In this document: positions 1 to 9,280 of the stretch, one piece after another
Layout of the letters: each line of letters begins with the position of its first letter
How positions within the stretch are numbered: position 1 is the stretch's first letter
Source of the DNA: Pseudochrobactrum saccharolyticum
GTDB taxonomy: Bacteria > Pseudomonadota > Alphaproteobacteria > Rhizobiales > Rhizobiaceae
Reading direction: 5' to 3'
DNA: 64,000 nt
Assembly: GCF_008801715.1 (NCBI RefSeq)
Contig: NZ_VZPG01000003.1
Span: forward strand, 372,001 to 436,000
Notes under the pieces: model-generated
Seen by the model: only the letters and a program-made list of their open reading frames with translations
Database searches by the model: none
What the model was told of the DNA's origin: nothing
Position numbers and translations under genes: made by a program

Positions 1-1
1 G

Positions 2-1225
2 TTCATCACCCATGATATGGGCGTGGTGGCAGAAATTGCCGACCGTACCATCGTGATGTTGCATGGCAATATTGTTGAAAGCGGCAACACAGAGGTTATT
101 TTTGCACAGCCGGAACATCCTTATACCCGTGCTCTGCTGTCTGCCGTGCCGAAACTCGGCTCGATGAAGGGTGAAAATGCACCGCTTAAATTTCCTGAAA
201 TCGACCGCACGACCGGCCTGCCAGTTGAACAGCCTGTTTCAGAATCTGAGGCTATAACAGAGAGCAAAGCTGCTCAGCCGCCAACCGTGCTTGAAGTGCG
301 CAATCTGCGCAAATATTTTGACCTGCCAAACGGTCTTTTCCGTAAACCTGCCGGACGGGTTCATGCGGTTGAGAATGTTTCCTTCTCAATTGCGGCGGGT
401 GAAACGCTGTCTCTGGTGGGGGAATCCGGCTGCGGAAAATCCACCACCGGCCGTGCAATTATCCGGCTTACAGAGCCGACATCCGGCGAAGTCCTGCTGA
501 ACGGCCGCAATATTCTGAACATTAGTCAGGCAGAATTTCGCGATACACGCCGCCAGATACAACTGATCTTTCAGGATCCGTTTGCAAGTCTGAACCCGCG
601 CATGAAAATCGGTGAAGCGGTTGCCGAACCGATGATTGTGCATGGCATTGCCGGTGCTGCGCAGGCACGGCAAAAAGCCCGTGAATTGCTGGAACAGGTC
701 GGTATTAATCCCGCAACTTATGACCGTTATCCGCACGAATTTTCCGGCGGGCAGCGCCAGCGCATCTGTATTGCCCGTACATTGGCACTCGATCCGCAAT
801 TGATTATTGCTGATGAGGCCGTGTCCGCACTGGATGTTTCCATCAAGGCGCAGGTGGTTAATCTGATGCTGGAATTGCAGGAAAAGCTTGGTCTGGCCTT
901 CCTGTTTATTTCCCATGATATGGCTGTGGTTGAGCGTATCAGCCATCGTGTGGCCGTGATGTATTTAGGCGAGATTGTCGAAATCGGCAGCCGCGCGGAT
1001 ATCTTCGGTAATCCGCAGCATCCCTATACCAAACGCCTGCTCTCTGCCGTACCGGTGCCTGATCCTGCAACGCGCGGCACCAAGGCAAAACTCCATGTCG
1101 GCGAGCTGAAAAGCCCTGTGCGTCCGGTTGATTATCAGCCACCGGTGCGGATTATGCAGGAAGTCAGCTCCGGCCATTTTGTGCAGCAATGGGGCGATGA
1201 ATGGGACTTGCGTAAAGCAATCTAG
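2..1225 (+). CDS. Fused dipeptide/oligopeptide ABC transporter ATP-binding protein, 5' end missing
   Basis: The frame is open from base 2 (reads F-I-T-H-D-M), so the gene starts before the window. What remains is the end of a first nucleotide-binding domain with its HPYTRALLSAVP tail, a linker of about 40 residues rich in Glu, Ser and Ala, and a complete second domain with Walker A GESGCGKST (near base 420), signature FSGGQRQR (near 740), Walker B LIIADEAVSALD (near 800) and switch histidine in FISHD. The C-terminal HPYTKRLLSAVPVP segment is the oligopeptide-transporter signature. Tandem ATPases of this layout (GsiA, DppDF fusions) energise uptake of peptides, glutathione or similar small molecules. 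The partner permeases must lie upstream of the window. It faces another fused ATPase across a repeat. Confidence 0.9.
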   Translation, partial: FITHDMGVVAEIADRTIVMLHGNIVESGNTEVIFAQPEHPYTRALLSAVPKLGSMKGENAPLKFPEIDRTTGLPVEQPVSESEAITESKAAQPPTVLEVRNLRKYFDLPNGLFRKPAGRVHAVENVSFSIAAGETLSLVGESGCGKSTTGRAIIRLTEPTSGEVLLNGRNILNISQAEFRDTRRQIQLIFQDPFASLNPRMKIGEAVAEPMIVHGIAGAAQARQKARELLEQVGINPATYDRYPHEFSGGQRQRICIARTLALDPQLIIADEAVSALDVSIKAQVVNLMLELQEKLGLAFLFISHDMAVVERISHRVAVMYLGEIVEIGSRADIFGNPQHPYTKRLLSAVPVPDPATRGTKAKLHVGELKSPVRPVDYQPPVRIMQEVSSGHFVQQWGDEWDLRKAI

Positions 1226-1272
1226 TAAAAAATAAATAGTCCGGCTAGCATGTTGATCTGAAAGAACACATG

Positions 1273-1413
1273 CTAGAGCGGTTTACGTCCAGATTGGATC
1301 ATAGCGCTTGCTCTGGATTCTTTATTTGGTCGCATTATCACGGGCGTCAAGTTGGATCAACTTGACATAATCAAGAAGTCAAGTTGATCCAACTTGACTG
1401 TGAAATGCTCTAG
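1273..1413. repeat. MITE-like intergenic repeat, copy 1 (141 bp)
   Basis: The ends are inverted repeats: CTAGAGCGGTTT at the left and AAATGCTCTAG at the right. The middle shares a block around GCATTATCACGGGCGTCAAG with the inverted copy at 14249-14355. This copy carries the palindrome TCAAGTTGGATCAACTTGA twice (1347-1365 and, slightly changed, 1379-1397), while copy 2 has it once, which explains the extra 34 bp. The final CTAG supplies the TAG stop codon of the minus-strand gene ending at 1410. No ORF lies inside. The two facing palindromes could also fold as a transcription terminator between the convergent genes. Confidence 0.8.
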
Positions 1414-3179
1414 TCGGCGACGAGATGTCCCCCGCCGATATCCACGAGTTTCACACGATCCGGCTGCTGACCGGCTTTCCAGACAGGGCTTGGAATTTCA
1501 CCGGTGAGCCGCAGGCTTTCACCACGCTGACGGCGCGGATTAGGTACCGGCACCGCAGAGAGCAGGCGCTTTGTATAGGGATGCTGCGGATTGCTGAATA
1601 GCTGCGCGCGCGTTCCCATTTCCACAATCTGCCCCAGATACATCACCGCCACACGGTCGGAAATATTTTCAACTACCGCCATATCGTGACTGATAAACAG
1701 ATAGGTAACGCCGGTTTCTTTCTGCAGATCATGCAGCAATTCCAGCACCCTTGCCTGAATAGACACATCAAGCGCGGCAACACTTTCATCGCAAACAATG
1801 AGTTTCGGTTTCAGTGCCAGTGCACGGGCAATACAGATGCGCTGGCGCTGCCCGCCGGAGAACTGATGCGGATAACGGTCATAGACTGCAGCAGAAAGCT
1901 CCACGCGCTCCAATAATTCGCAGACCCGCGCTTTTTGCTCCGCAGCTGTGCCAATATTATGAATAACCAGAGGCTCGCGAATGAGCTCACCTATTGTCAT
2001 CCGCGCATCAAGCGCCGCCATCGGATCCTGAAACACGATCTGCAACTCGCGGCGCATGGCTTTGCGCCCTTTATAATCGAGTTCGCTCAGGGCCTGCCCG
2101 CCGACATCAATCCGGCCGCTATGCTGCACAAGCCCGACCAGTGCTTTGGCCATAGTAGATTTACCGCAACCGGATTCACCGACCAGAGACAGCGTTTCCC
2201 CGCGATAAATATCCAGCGACACATGTTCAACCGCATGAACATTGGCTGCCACGCGCCCGAGCAGACCTTGCCGGATTGCAAATTTTACCGATACATCATC
2301 ATAGCGTACGAGAACCTCACGCCCCTCATGCAGAGGGCGTTTGGCACCGGCACCGATACGCGGCACCGCCGCCAGCAAATCCTTGGTATATTGTTCTTTG
2401 GGCGCATCAAACAGATCAACCGTGGTTGCGGTTTCAACCATTTTCCCTTTGCGCATAACAATAACGCGGTCGGCCATTTCCGCGACCACGCCCATATCAT
2501 GGGTAATCAGAATAACCGCTGTGCCCAGTTCCTTCTGCAAATCACGCAGCAGATCCAGCACTTCACGCTGAACCGTCACATCAAGTGCTGTGGTCGGCTC
2601 GTCAGCAATCAGCAAAGCCGGTCGCAGCGCAATAGCCATGGCAATCATCACGCGCTGACGCATTCCGCCGGATAATTCGTGCGGATATTGTTCCAGCCGT
2701 TTTTCCGGCTGGGACAGTCGCACCGCACGGACAGCTTCCAGTGCACGGGCACGCGCTTGCGCAACTGAGAGCGGTTCATGCGCACGGATTGCTTCTGTCA
2801 GCTGGCGTCCGATAGTCATCACCGGATTAAGCGCCGTCATCGGTTCCTGAAAGATCATGGCAATACGCGCACCGCGCACCTGCTGCATTTTCTTTTCAGG
2901 CAGACCGGTCAGTTCCAGATCACCGAAGTGAATGGAGCCACCGGTTACCCTTACCTGAGGCTGCGGCAGCAGCCCCATACAGGCAAGCGAGGTAATCGAC
3001 TTGCCTGAACCGCTTTCCCCCGCAATTGCCAGAGTCTCACCCCGATGCAGATCGAAACTGAGCCCCTGAACAAGCGGCATCAACCCGTCTTCAGTACGGG
3101 CGGAAACCTGCAAATCCCGTACCGACAAAACAATATCAGCCGCAGGATCAGCAACGGGAGAAAGCATCGCTACACTCAT
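1410..3179 (-). CDS. Fused two-domain ABC ATPase of the amide/peptide importer
   Basis: 589 residues with two full nucleotide-binding domains. The first has Walker A GESGSGKS near residue 54, signature LSGGMRQR and Walker B LLIADEPTTALD. The second has GESGCGKS near 330, FSGGQRQR and LIVCDESVAALD. Each ends in an oligopeptide-type tail (YTKDLLAAVP, HPYTKRLLSAVP). It would power the two permeases and the binding protein encoded upstream on the same strand. The ATG overlaps the stop of the amidase gene as ATGA, so the two are translationally coupled. Its TAG stop lies inside the terminal CTAG of the repeat, so the last residues may have been set by repeat insertion. The substrate is inferred from the operon (short amides or peptides) and not from this protein. 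Confidence 0.93.
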   Translation of the reverse strand: MSVAMLSPVADPAADIVLSVRDLQVSARTEDGLMPLVQGLSFDLHRGETLAIAGESGSGKSITSLACMGLLPQPQVRVTGGSIHFGDLELTGLPEKKMQQVRGARIAMIFQEPMTALNPVMTIGRQLTEAIRAHEPLSVAQARARALEAVRAVRLSQPEKRLEQYPHELSGGMRQRVMIAMAIALRPALLIADEPTTALDVTVQREVLDLLRDLQKELGTAVILITHDMGVVAEMADRVIVMRKGKMVETATTVDLFDAPKEQYTKDLLAAVPRIGAGAKRPLHEGREVLVRYDDVSVKFAIRQGLLGRVAANVHAVEHVSLDIYRGETLSLVGESGCGKSTMAKALVGLVQHSGRIDVGGQALSELDYKGRKAMRRELQIVFQDPMAALDARMTIGELIREPLVIHNIGTAAEQKARVCELLERVELSAAVYDRYPHQFSGGQRQRICIARALALKPKLIVCDESVAALDVSIQARVLELLHDLQKETGVTYLFISHDMAVVENISDRVAVMYLGQIVEMGTRAQLFSNPQHPYTKRLLSAVPVPNPRRQRGESLRLTGEIPSPVWKAGQQPDRVKLVDIGGGHLVAD

Positions 3180-4135
3180 TCGAATACTGCCCTCGGAAAG
3201 TAGAAGCTGACGACAACATTCGGCATATCCACGATCTCGGAGATACGCAGATCACCGCAGGTCGAAACCAGCATATAAGCATCAACCGGATCCATCTTCT
3301 GTGTGGTGGCCAGAAGATCGACCATATTGGCCACGGCATCACGTGCGGCAGCCCAGAGATCAGGGCCAATACCTGTGGTGACTTCATAACCCTTGGCATC
3401 GAGATGACGGGTTACAGGCCCCGGCGTGGTGAAGCGCGGGGTTTTCAGCGGCTGATTTTTAATAAGGTCAAGCGTCAGCACAACATCGAACGGACTTTCA
3501 ATAGCCGTGCCGCAGACTTCTCCGTCGCCCTGTGCGGCATGGGTATCGCCGACCGAGAATAATGCACCATCCACTTCAACCGGCAGATAGAGTGTCGTGC
3601 CCGCGGCCAGATCACGGATATCAAGATTACCGCCGACACGGCGTGGCGGCACCACGCTGTGATGACCTTTTTCCGCCAGTGCATTACCGATTGTCCCTGC
3701 AAAAGGCTTGAGCGGTACGCGACCGTTCTTGCCGAACAAGGCAGGCTCCATGCTGGTGGCATCAAATTTCCACACATGCAAAGCAGGATCAGGAAACTGG
3801 TCCGTCAGCAGGCCGAAACCCGGAATATTCGCTGTCCAGCCGAAGCCTGCACCGTCCCGCAGTTGCGGCGTAAAGCTTTCAATCGTCACCTTTAGCACAT
3901 CACCCGCTTTTGCGCCGTCGACAAAGATCGGGCCGGAAACAGGATTAATCTGCCCAAAATCCAGCGCCTGAACATCCTCAACAGTGGACTGGGGGCCAAG
4001 CTGGCCCCCTGAACTGTCGAGGCACTGAAACAGGATCGTCTCACCCGGAGCGGCAGTCAGAACAGGCGCAAAGCTGTTATCCCAGCCGAAATGATGCTGA
4101 CGGGCGTGGATCGTATGGTTGCAGTGCTTGCACAT
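3176..4135 (-). CDS. Acetamidase/formamidase family amidohydrolase
   Basis: 319 residues of the FmdA/AmdA acetamidase-formamidase fold. Recognisable blocks are the N-terminal HHFGWDNSFAPVL, a PGFGLLTDQFPDP-like stretch, the metal-site region VGDTHAAQGDGEVCGTAIE and the C-terminal DAYMLVSTCGDLRISEIVDMPNVVV. The family hydrolyses formamide or acetamide to ammonia and the carboxylate in the cytoplasm. It sits between the binding protein (6 bases away) and the fused ATPase (ATGA overlap), so cargo import and hydrolysis are made together. The ATG at 4135 has a GGAG-type site about 11 bases upstream. Formamide, acetamide and longer amides cannot be told apart from sequence. Confidence 0.92.
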   Translation of the reverse strand: MCKHCNHTIHARQHHFGWDNSFAPVLTAAPGETILFQCLDSSGGQLGPQSTVEDVQALDFGQINPVSGPIFVDGAKAGDVLKVTIESFTPQLRDGAGFGWTANIPGFGLLTDQFPDPALHVWKFDATSMEPALFGKNGRVPLKPFAGTIGNALAEKGHHSVVPPRRVGGNLDIRDLAAGTTLYLPVEVDGALFSVGDTHAAQGDGEVCGTAIESPFDVVLTLDLIKNQPLKTPRFTTPGPVTRHLDAKGYEVTTGIGPDLWAAARDAVANMVDLLATTQKMDPVDAYMLVSTCGDLRISEIVDMPNVVVSFYFPRAVFE

Positions 4136-4141
4136 GCCTGC

Positions 4142-5770
4142 TTACTCCTTGATATACACGTAATCGTAATTGACCGGTATCGACACCGGATCAACATAAA
4201 GCGCATCGTCACCGCCCATACGCGCTGACTTCAGCGTGAAGCGTTGTTCGTTGAAAACCGGTGCCCATGGCGCATCTTCCATCACCTTGGTGTAAATTTC
4301 CGACCACTTGGCCAGACGCTCATCAGCCTTTGCAGGATCGACAATGGAATCTGCCTCTGCAGCCTTCTTATCGAGATCTTCACTGCAATATTTCGACCAG
4401 TTCCAGCCGCCCTCTACCGCACCGGCACAACCAAGGATCGGGCCGTAGAAATTCGCCGGATCAGGGAAATCGGCAATCCATGCCATGCCGCCGGACCAGA
4501 TCATCGGGGCATTGCCCGCACCGCCGGCTTCAATCACATTGGCCTGTGCAAGCGATTTAATACCGGCCTTGATGCCGATTGCTTTCAGATCCTGCTGGAT
4601 TGCCTGCGCAATACGCGGGTTCGGATCGGTGTTCATGACATAGAGTTCAGTCTCAAAACCATCCGCATAGCCTGCATCGACCAGTAGTTTCTTGGCTGCG
4701 GCCTGATCATAGGCATAACCTTTATAGTCTTTTGTGTAGCCCGGCATTGACGGTGGAAGCGGCTGGGTGGCAGGAACCGCGCGACCGTTAATCACCTGAA
4801 TGATACGGTCTTTATTGATCGCCATATTGACGGCGCGCCGCACTTCCACCTTGTCAAAAGGTGCTTTGGTCACATTCATCGTGACATAACCGGTATGGAG
4901 TTGGCCGCCTTCAACGACATTTTTAGCCTGTTCCGGATCTTTCATAACTTCGACAAACTTTGCCGGCGGGATACCGTCGCCCGGAATATCGATTTCGCCT
5001 TTCTGCGCGCGCAGCAGCGCTACAACCGGCTCCTGCCCGACTTCCACGGTGAAACTGTCGAGATAAGGAACGCCGGAAATCCAGTAATCAGCATTTTTCT
5101 CAAAAACGAGACGCTGGCCGAGTGTCCATTCAGTCAGTTTGAAAGCACCGGTGCCAACAGGTTTTTTACCAAAATCCGCGCCCGCAGCCTCAACAGCTTC
5201 CTTCGGTACGATGAAAGAGAAATTCAGCGCCATAATATGCAGGAAAGTTGCATCCGGACGTGAAAGCTTAATCACAACCGTATTGGCATCCGTGGCACTG
5301 ACACCGGAAAGTGTCGCGGCTTTACCGGCGGCGGCATCATCATAGCCTTCGATCATCGAGAAGAAGCCCTGCCCCGGGGACTGGGTTGCCGGATTAACAA
5401 CACGGTTCAGGGAGTAGAGCACATCATCTGCGGTGAATTCACGGCCGTTGTGGAATTTCACGCCTTTACGCAGTTTGAATGTATAGGCCTTGCCGTCTTC
5501 TGAAATCTCATAGCTTTCGGCCAGACCCGGACGCAATTCCGTGGTGCCCGGCTTATAATCCATCAAGCCGTCAAAGACCGATTTAATCATCGACCAGTTC
5601 TGCCAGTCATAGCCGATCGCCGGATCGAGTGTTGCCACATCATCCTTATAGGTCACGATCATATTGCCGCCGGATTTCGGCTCTTGCGCCTGTGCCGGTG
5701 CCATCGCCTGCATTGCCACCAGACCCGTCAGAGCAGTCGCCAGAGCGGTTGAAAGGAATAGTTTCTTCAT
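4142..5770 (-). CDS. ABC transporter substrate-binding protein, family 5
   Basis: The frame is open up to 5929, but the ATG at 5770 begins a clean Sec signal peptide (MKKLFLSTALATALTGL then MAPAQAQ) and follows a GAGTGAGGCA site, so I use it (542 residues). The SBP_bac_5 pattern is clear: TLDPAIGYDWQNW, YTFKLRKGVKFHNGREFTADDV, LYSLNRVVNPAT and a C-terminal lobe with WIADFPDPANFYGPILG. Such proteins bind peptides, nickel chelates, sugars or other small molecules in the periplasm. Between the permease gene and the amidase gene, it is the likely amide or amidated-peptide receptor of this operon. Confidence 0.93.
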   Translation of the reverse strand: MKKLFLSTALATALTGLVAMQAMAPAQAQEPKSGGNMIVTYKDDVATLDPAIGYDWQNWSMIKSVFDGLMDYKPGTTELRPGLAESYEISEDGKAYTFKLRKGVKFHNGREFTADDVLYSLNRVVNPATQSPGQGFFSMIEGYDDAAAGKAATLSGVSATDANTVVIKLSRPDATFLHIMALNFSFIVPKEAVEAAGADFGKKPVGTGAFKLTEWTLGQRLVFEKNADYWISGVPYLDSFTVEVGQEPVVALLRAQKGEIDIPGDGIPPAKFVEVMKDPEQAKNVVEGGQLHTGYVTMNVTKAPFDKVEVRRAVNMAINKDRIIQVINGRAVPATQPLPPSMPGYTKDYKGYAYDQAAAKKLLVDAGYADGFETELYVMNTDPNPRIAQAIQQDLKAIGIKAGIKSLAQANVIEAGGAGNAPMIWSGGMAWIADFPDPANFYGPILGCAGAVEGGWNWSKYCSEDLDKKAAEADSIVDPAKADERLAKWSEIYTKVMEDAPWAPVFNEQRFTLKSARMGGDDALYVDPVSIPVNYDYVYIKE

Positions 5771-5793
5771 TGCCTCACTCCTGTTTAGAATAA

Positions 5794-6714
5794 TTAACGT
5801 AGCTTGATGCGCGGATCGATAAGCGGGGAGATCAGATCGGCGATGAGATTGCCCAGCACAATGCCGCAGGCAGAGACGAGCGTTACACCCATGATGATCG
5901 GAATATCGACACGCTGAATGGCCTGCCATGCCAGCTGTCCGATGCCGGGCCAGCCGAAAACGCTTTCCACCACGACAATGCCCGACATGAACATGCCGAT
6001 ATCGATGCCAATCATCGCGATAATCGGCAGAATGGCATTGGGCAGAGCATGGCCGAAAATAACGCGGCTGCGGCCAAGCCCTTTGGCACGGGCAGTACGG
6101 ATAAAATCGGCACGCAGCACATCAATCATGGACGAGCGCACAATGCGCGAATACCAGCCGGAACCGAGAATACCGAGGGTCAGCGCGGGCAACACAATAT
6201 GTGAGAAACTGCCATAACCACCAATCGGAAACCAGCCGAGTGTGACCGCGAAAACAAATAACAACAGCAGAGCCACCACAAATTGCGGTGCTGAAACGGT
6301 CATGAAACTGGTCAGCATCAGCGCATTATCAAGCAGCTTGCCGCGATTGAGCGCCGCCACAATTCCAAGCGGCAGGCCGATCAGCAATTCGCAGATAATC
6401 GCCGCCACCAGCAGCTGCAAAGTAGCGGGCAGACGCGACAGGATGAGGTCGGCTACTTCCGTTTTCTGCAAGTAGGAGCGGCCGAGATTACCGTTGAGCA
6501 GGTTCCAGAGATAATCGCCATATTGCACGATAAAAGGCTGATCCAGCCCGAGCTGTTGCCGGATACTGGCAACTGTTTCCGCTGTGGCTGAACGTCCTGC
6601 AATCTGCCGTACGGGGTCGGCAGGCAGCACATAGAGCAGCACAAAGGTGATAAAAGAAACACCAAGCAGGATCAGCGCGGACTGGATCAAACGTCGGAGA
6701 ATATAGGCAAGCAT
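5794..6714 (-). CDS. ABC transporter permease, DppB type
   Basis: 306 residues. The N-terminal RRLIQSALILLGVSFITFVLLYVLPADPVR is the usual DppB first membrane segment and periplasmic entry. Five further hydrophobic segments follow, and the EAA coupling loop is RTARAKGLGRSRVIFGHALPNAILPI. The C-terminus LISPLIDPRIKLR is the family end (...D.DPRI.). It forms the pore with the DppC-type partner, whose stop overlaps this ATG as ATGA. It lies 23 bases before the binding-protein gene. The order permease, permease, binding protein, enzyme, ATPase is less common than binding protein first. Confidence 0.93.
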   Translation of the reverse strand: MLAYILRRLIQSALILLGVSFITFVLLYVLPADPVRQIAGRSATAETVASIRQQLGLDQPFIVQYGDYLWNLLNGNLGRSYLQKTEVADLILSRLPATLQLLVAAIICELLIGLPLGIVAALNRGKLLDNALMLTSFMTVSAPQFVVALLLLFVFAVTLGWFPIGGYGSFSHIVLPALTLGILGSGWYSRIVRSSMIDVLRADFIRTARAKGLGRSRVIFGHALPNAILPIIAMIGIDIGMFMSGIVVVESVFGWPGIGQLAWQAIQRVDIPIIMGVTLVSACGIVLGNLIADLISPLIDPRIKLR

Positions 6715-7613
6715 CAGTCACGCCCCTGTTGTGTCGGGTCGAGAATATCGCGCAGCGCATCCCCCACAAGATTAAAGGCAAGCGCCAGCAACAGGATCGC
6801 GGCTCCCGGAATGAACACCAGCCATGGCGCGGACTGAAAATAGGTCTGGTTTTCGAAAATAATATTGCCCCATGATGGTGTCGGCGGCTGCACACCGACG
6901 CCCAGATAGGACAGGGTTGCCTCCAGTAGCACAGTCGTGGAAATGCCGAGTGTGCCCCAAACAATCAGTGTCGGGATCAGATGCGGCAGAATATGCCGGA
7001 ACAGAATACGGCCATGGCCTGCACCCAGTGTTTTTTCCGCAGCGATATAATCGCGCTCGGCCAGAGACGAGGTTTGCGTATAGATCACCCGTGCCGTCTG
7101 CACCCAATTCACAAAGGCAATGACCATCGCCACAATCCAGAGTGACGGCGAGAAAATCGCCGCCAGACAGATCGCCAGCAGCAGTGCCGGAAAAGCCATC
7201 ATCAGATCGGTAAAGCGCATCAGCACCGCACCGGTAATGCCGCGAAAATAGCCTGCTGTCACACCGATCAGAGTGCCGATCAGCAGCGCAGCACCATTGG
7301 CCACAACCCCGATCACCAGAGATGTCTGCGCACCATAAAGCAGACGCGAAAACAGATCACGGCCAAGCAAATCCGTGCCGAACCAGAACTGTTCTCCCGG
7401 CGGCATCGGTGCGCCTTCAATCGTCAGCCCGTCAAAGAACTGCTCATTGGGATCAAAAGGCGCAATCCATTTGGCAAAAACCGCGCCGCCGACACAGATC
7501 AGAATGATGATCAGCCCGAGCAACGCCAGCTTGCGCTGTAACAAACGCCGCACAATCGATGAGCCGCGTTTTGGTGCCGTAAACGGTTCAGGCGAGATCG
7601 ATGCGTCTGCCAT
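6714..7613 (-). CDS. ABC transporter permease, DppC type
   Basis: The longest frame runs to 7712, but the ATG at 7613 (MADASISPEPF) fits the family length and overlaps the amiR-like stop by 26 bases, giving 299 residues. Features are a long cytoplasmic N-terminus with KRGSSIVRRLLQRKLAL, the first membrane segment GLIIILICVGGAVFAKW, the DppC motif FGTDLLGRDLFSRLLYGAQTSL, the EAA loop YIAAEKTLGAGHGRILFRHILPHL, and the C-terminus FNLVGDALRDILDP. It pairs with the DppB-type protein. The overlap with the regulator gene suggests coupled translation of sensor and transporter. Confidence 0.92.
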   Translation of the reverse strand: MADASISPEPFTAPKRGSSIVRRLLQRKLALLGLIIILICVGGAVFAKWIAPFDPNEQFFDGLTIEGAPMPPGEQFWFGTDLLGRDLFSRLLYGAQTSLVIGVVANGAALLIGTLIGVTAGYFRGITGAVLMRFTDLMMAFPALLLAICLAAIFSPSLWIVAMVIAFVNWVQTARVIYTQTSSLAERDYIAAEKTLGAGHGRILFRHILPHLIPTLIVWGTLGISTTVLLEATLSYLGVGVQPPTPSWGNIIFENQTYFQSAPWLVFIPGAAILLLALAFNLVGDALRDILDPTQQGRD

Positions 7614-8196
7614 CTTTGGCGCCCCTCTCTGCAGAATGATTGGCGACAATGCGTTCAGCCGCAGTCTCGATTGTAACCTGCCAGGCCATGGCAACCTGCC
7701 GTAACAGATCATAAGCTTCGGCTTCGGTTTTACCCTTCATCATCGAGATCATTACAGCCTGCACGATGGTCTGGCGGGCGGACAGCCGGTTTTCCAGATC
7801 TGTAATCAGGGCTTGTGATGCTTTCGCCTGATCGAAATTACTGCGTGCCACCAGCAGAGCCGCATAGACGCCTTTGTCGCTGACAGGCTTGAGCAATTGC
7901 GCATGAGCGCCCATATCCATCGCCCATTTTAACCGCCCCGGAACTTCCGAACCGATAAGCGCAATCATCGGCATAGGTGAGCCGCCTGCACGCCATGGAA
8001 ACTGCTCATTATGGCCGCTATCGGCATCGTAGAATATAAAATCAGCGTTGAGGGCTTCAGCCGGCAGTTCCGGCCATGCCTCCCGCACATTCAGCCCGAT
8101 AACACTTAATTGCCGGATCAGACCCTGAACGGACGGATGCGGACGATGGAGAATCCACGCTACAGCCCCGCCGAGATTTTCCGTTCTGATCCGCAT
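7588..8196 (-). CDS. amiR: ANTAR-domain antiterminator, AmiR-like
   Basis: 202 residues. Residues 1-125 look like a pseudo-receiver fold (AWILHRPHPSVQGLIRQLSVIG, FIFYDADSG) without a convincing phospho-acceptor context. Residues 130-190 are an ANTAR domain: LENRLSARQTIVQAVMISMMKGKTEAEAYDLLRQVAMAWQ aligns with the family pattern of R..I..A.GI.M......A...LR..AM. ANTAR proteins bind paired RNA hairpins and prevent termination in leader RNA. In Pseudomonas AmiR is held inactive by AmiC until amide binds. Here the amiC-like gene is directly upstream with a TAATG overlap, and a terminator sits in front of that gene. The symbol is by analogy. Confidence 0.9.
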   Translation of the reverse strand: MRIRTENLGGAVAWILHRPHPSVQGLIRQLSVIGLNVREAWPELPAEALNADFIFYDADSGHNEQFPWRAGGSPMPMIALIGSEVPGRLKWAMDMGAHAQLLKPVSDKGVYAALLVARSNFDQAKASQALITDLENRLSARQTIVQAVMISMMKGKTEAEAYDLLRQVAMAWQVTIETAAERIVANHSAERGAKDGRRIDLA

Positions 8197-9272
8197 TATG
8201 ACACCACCTTCAGAAATCCTGTGCCTTGCGGGCGCTGGACATGATGCGTGAGATAAGGATCTGCCCGCAATTGCGGCAGGCGTTTAATTTCTTTGAACTG
8301 GTCGCCTTCGAGACGGGCAATCACCACCGGCTGCGCGGCATGAAGATTTGTCGGGTCAAGCCTTGGCTGATAGCCATGCTGCAATGCAGCCAGCAGCAAT
8401 TCCGATAAAGACAGTTTTTCCGCTTGCGGACGATTATGCAACAAATTTGCCAGCTCATGCACGGCTTGCCGCGACATTTCCAGCAATGAACCGCCCTGAC
8501 CATTTTCAGGCTCAAACCACGGCCCCGCCGAGATAAGGCCTGCGGCCGCACCATTGGCAGGAGCGATTTCGCATTCTGTAAAATTGCAGGACAAAACTGC
8601 CGGACTGTTCTCAGAACCAAATTCAGCTTTCAGACCGGCCAATCGCTGCAAAAACGCATAGGAACTGTCGCCGACCAGAGAATTCAGAATAAAATCCGGC
8701 TTCAGCGCGCGGATATCATGGATAATATGATCGAGCTCCGTATCGCCGATTGCCAGATAGCGGTCGCCGAGAACTGTACCGCCCGCATAAGCAATTTGCT
8801 CACGGGCAATCCGCGCCATTTCCCAGCCCCAGATATAATTCGAACCGACAAAATAAGCCCGCTTGCCTAAGACCGGCAGCGCCCAGTCCAGCAATGGCAG
8901 CAAATGCTGATTGGGACATGAATGCATATAGGCCACACGTTCCGAGGCTTCAAAACCTTCATAAGGCAGCGGATACCACAACACGCCGTCGAAACGCTCA
9001 AGCTCGGGAATAACCTCTTTTCGGGAAGCAGAAGTTACACAGCCAAAAATATGACGTACCTGAGAGTTTTGCAAAATCTCGCGGCAGAGCGGTGCATAAC
9101 GATCCACCCTTCCCTCAGGGTCACGCTCAATCACATGAAAGGCGACATCCAGCGCATTGTCCGCATTTACTTCATCAACGCCCTGCAGAACACCGGCACG
9201 GCTGGCGCGCGAAATAGCGGAATAGTTTCCGCTCTGTGACTGCAAAAGGCCGATTTCAACAATGCGTTTCAT
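8196..9272 (-). CDS. amiC: AmiC-like periplasmic-binding-fold amide sensor (cytoplasmic)
   Basis: 358 residues with no signal peptide (MKRIVEIGLLQSQSGNYS), although the fold is that of family-5 periplasmic receptors. Recognisable AmiC/urea-receptor blocks are QSGNYSAISRASRAGVLQGVDEVNA, the SR..IPELERFDGVLWYPLPYEGFE region, NYIWGWEMARIAREQIAYAGG and FTECEIAPAN. In the Pseudomonas system AmiC sequesters AmiR and releases it on binding short amides. It is the first gene of the operon, and its start (GGGGTAAG site) lies about 10 bases after a U-tract terminator. Cytoplasmic localisation and the adjacent ANTAR gene argue for a sensor role and against transport. Confidence 0.88.
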   Translation of the reverse strand: MKRIVEIGLLQSQSGNYSAISRASRAGVLQGVDEVNADNALDVAFHVIERDPEGRVDRYAPLCREILQNSQVRHIFGCVTSASRKEVIPELERFDGVLWYPLPYEGFEASERVAYMHSCPNQHLLPLLDWALPVLGKRAYFVGSNYIWGWEMARIAREQIAYAGGTVLGDRYLAIGDTELDHIIHDIRALKPDFILNSLVGDSSYAFLQRLAGLKAEFGSENSPAVLSCNFTECEIAPANGAAAGLISAGPWFEPENGQGGSLLEMSRQAVHELANLLHNRPQAEKLSLSELLLAALQHGYQPRLDPTNLHAAQPVVIARLEGDQFKEIKRLPQLRADPYLTHHVQRPQGTGFLKVVS

Positions 9273-9280
9273 CTTACCCC

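Noticed and set aside
386-946. Long minus-strand open frame (186 codons) inside the first ATPase gene
   Set aside because: It is antisense to a conserved ABC domain and its translation has no recognisable fold. Similar antisense frames occur over every ABC ATPase in the window.
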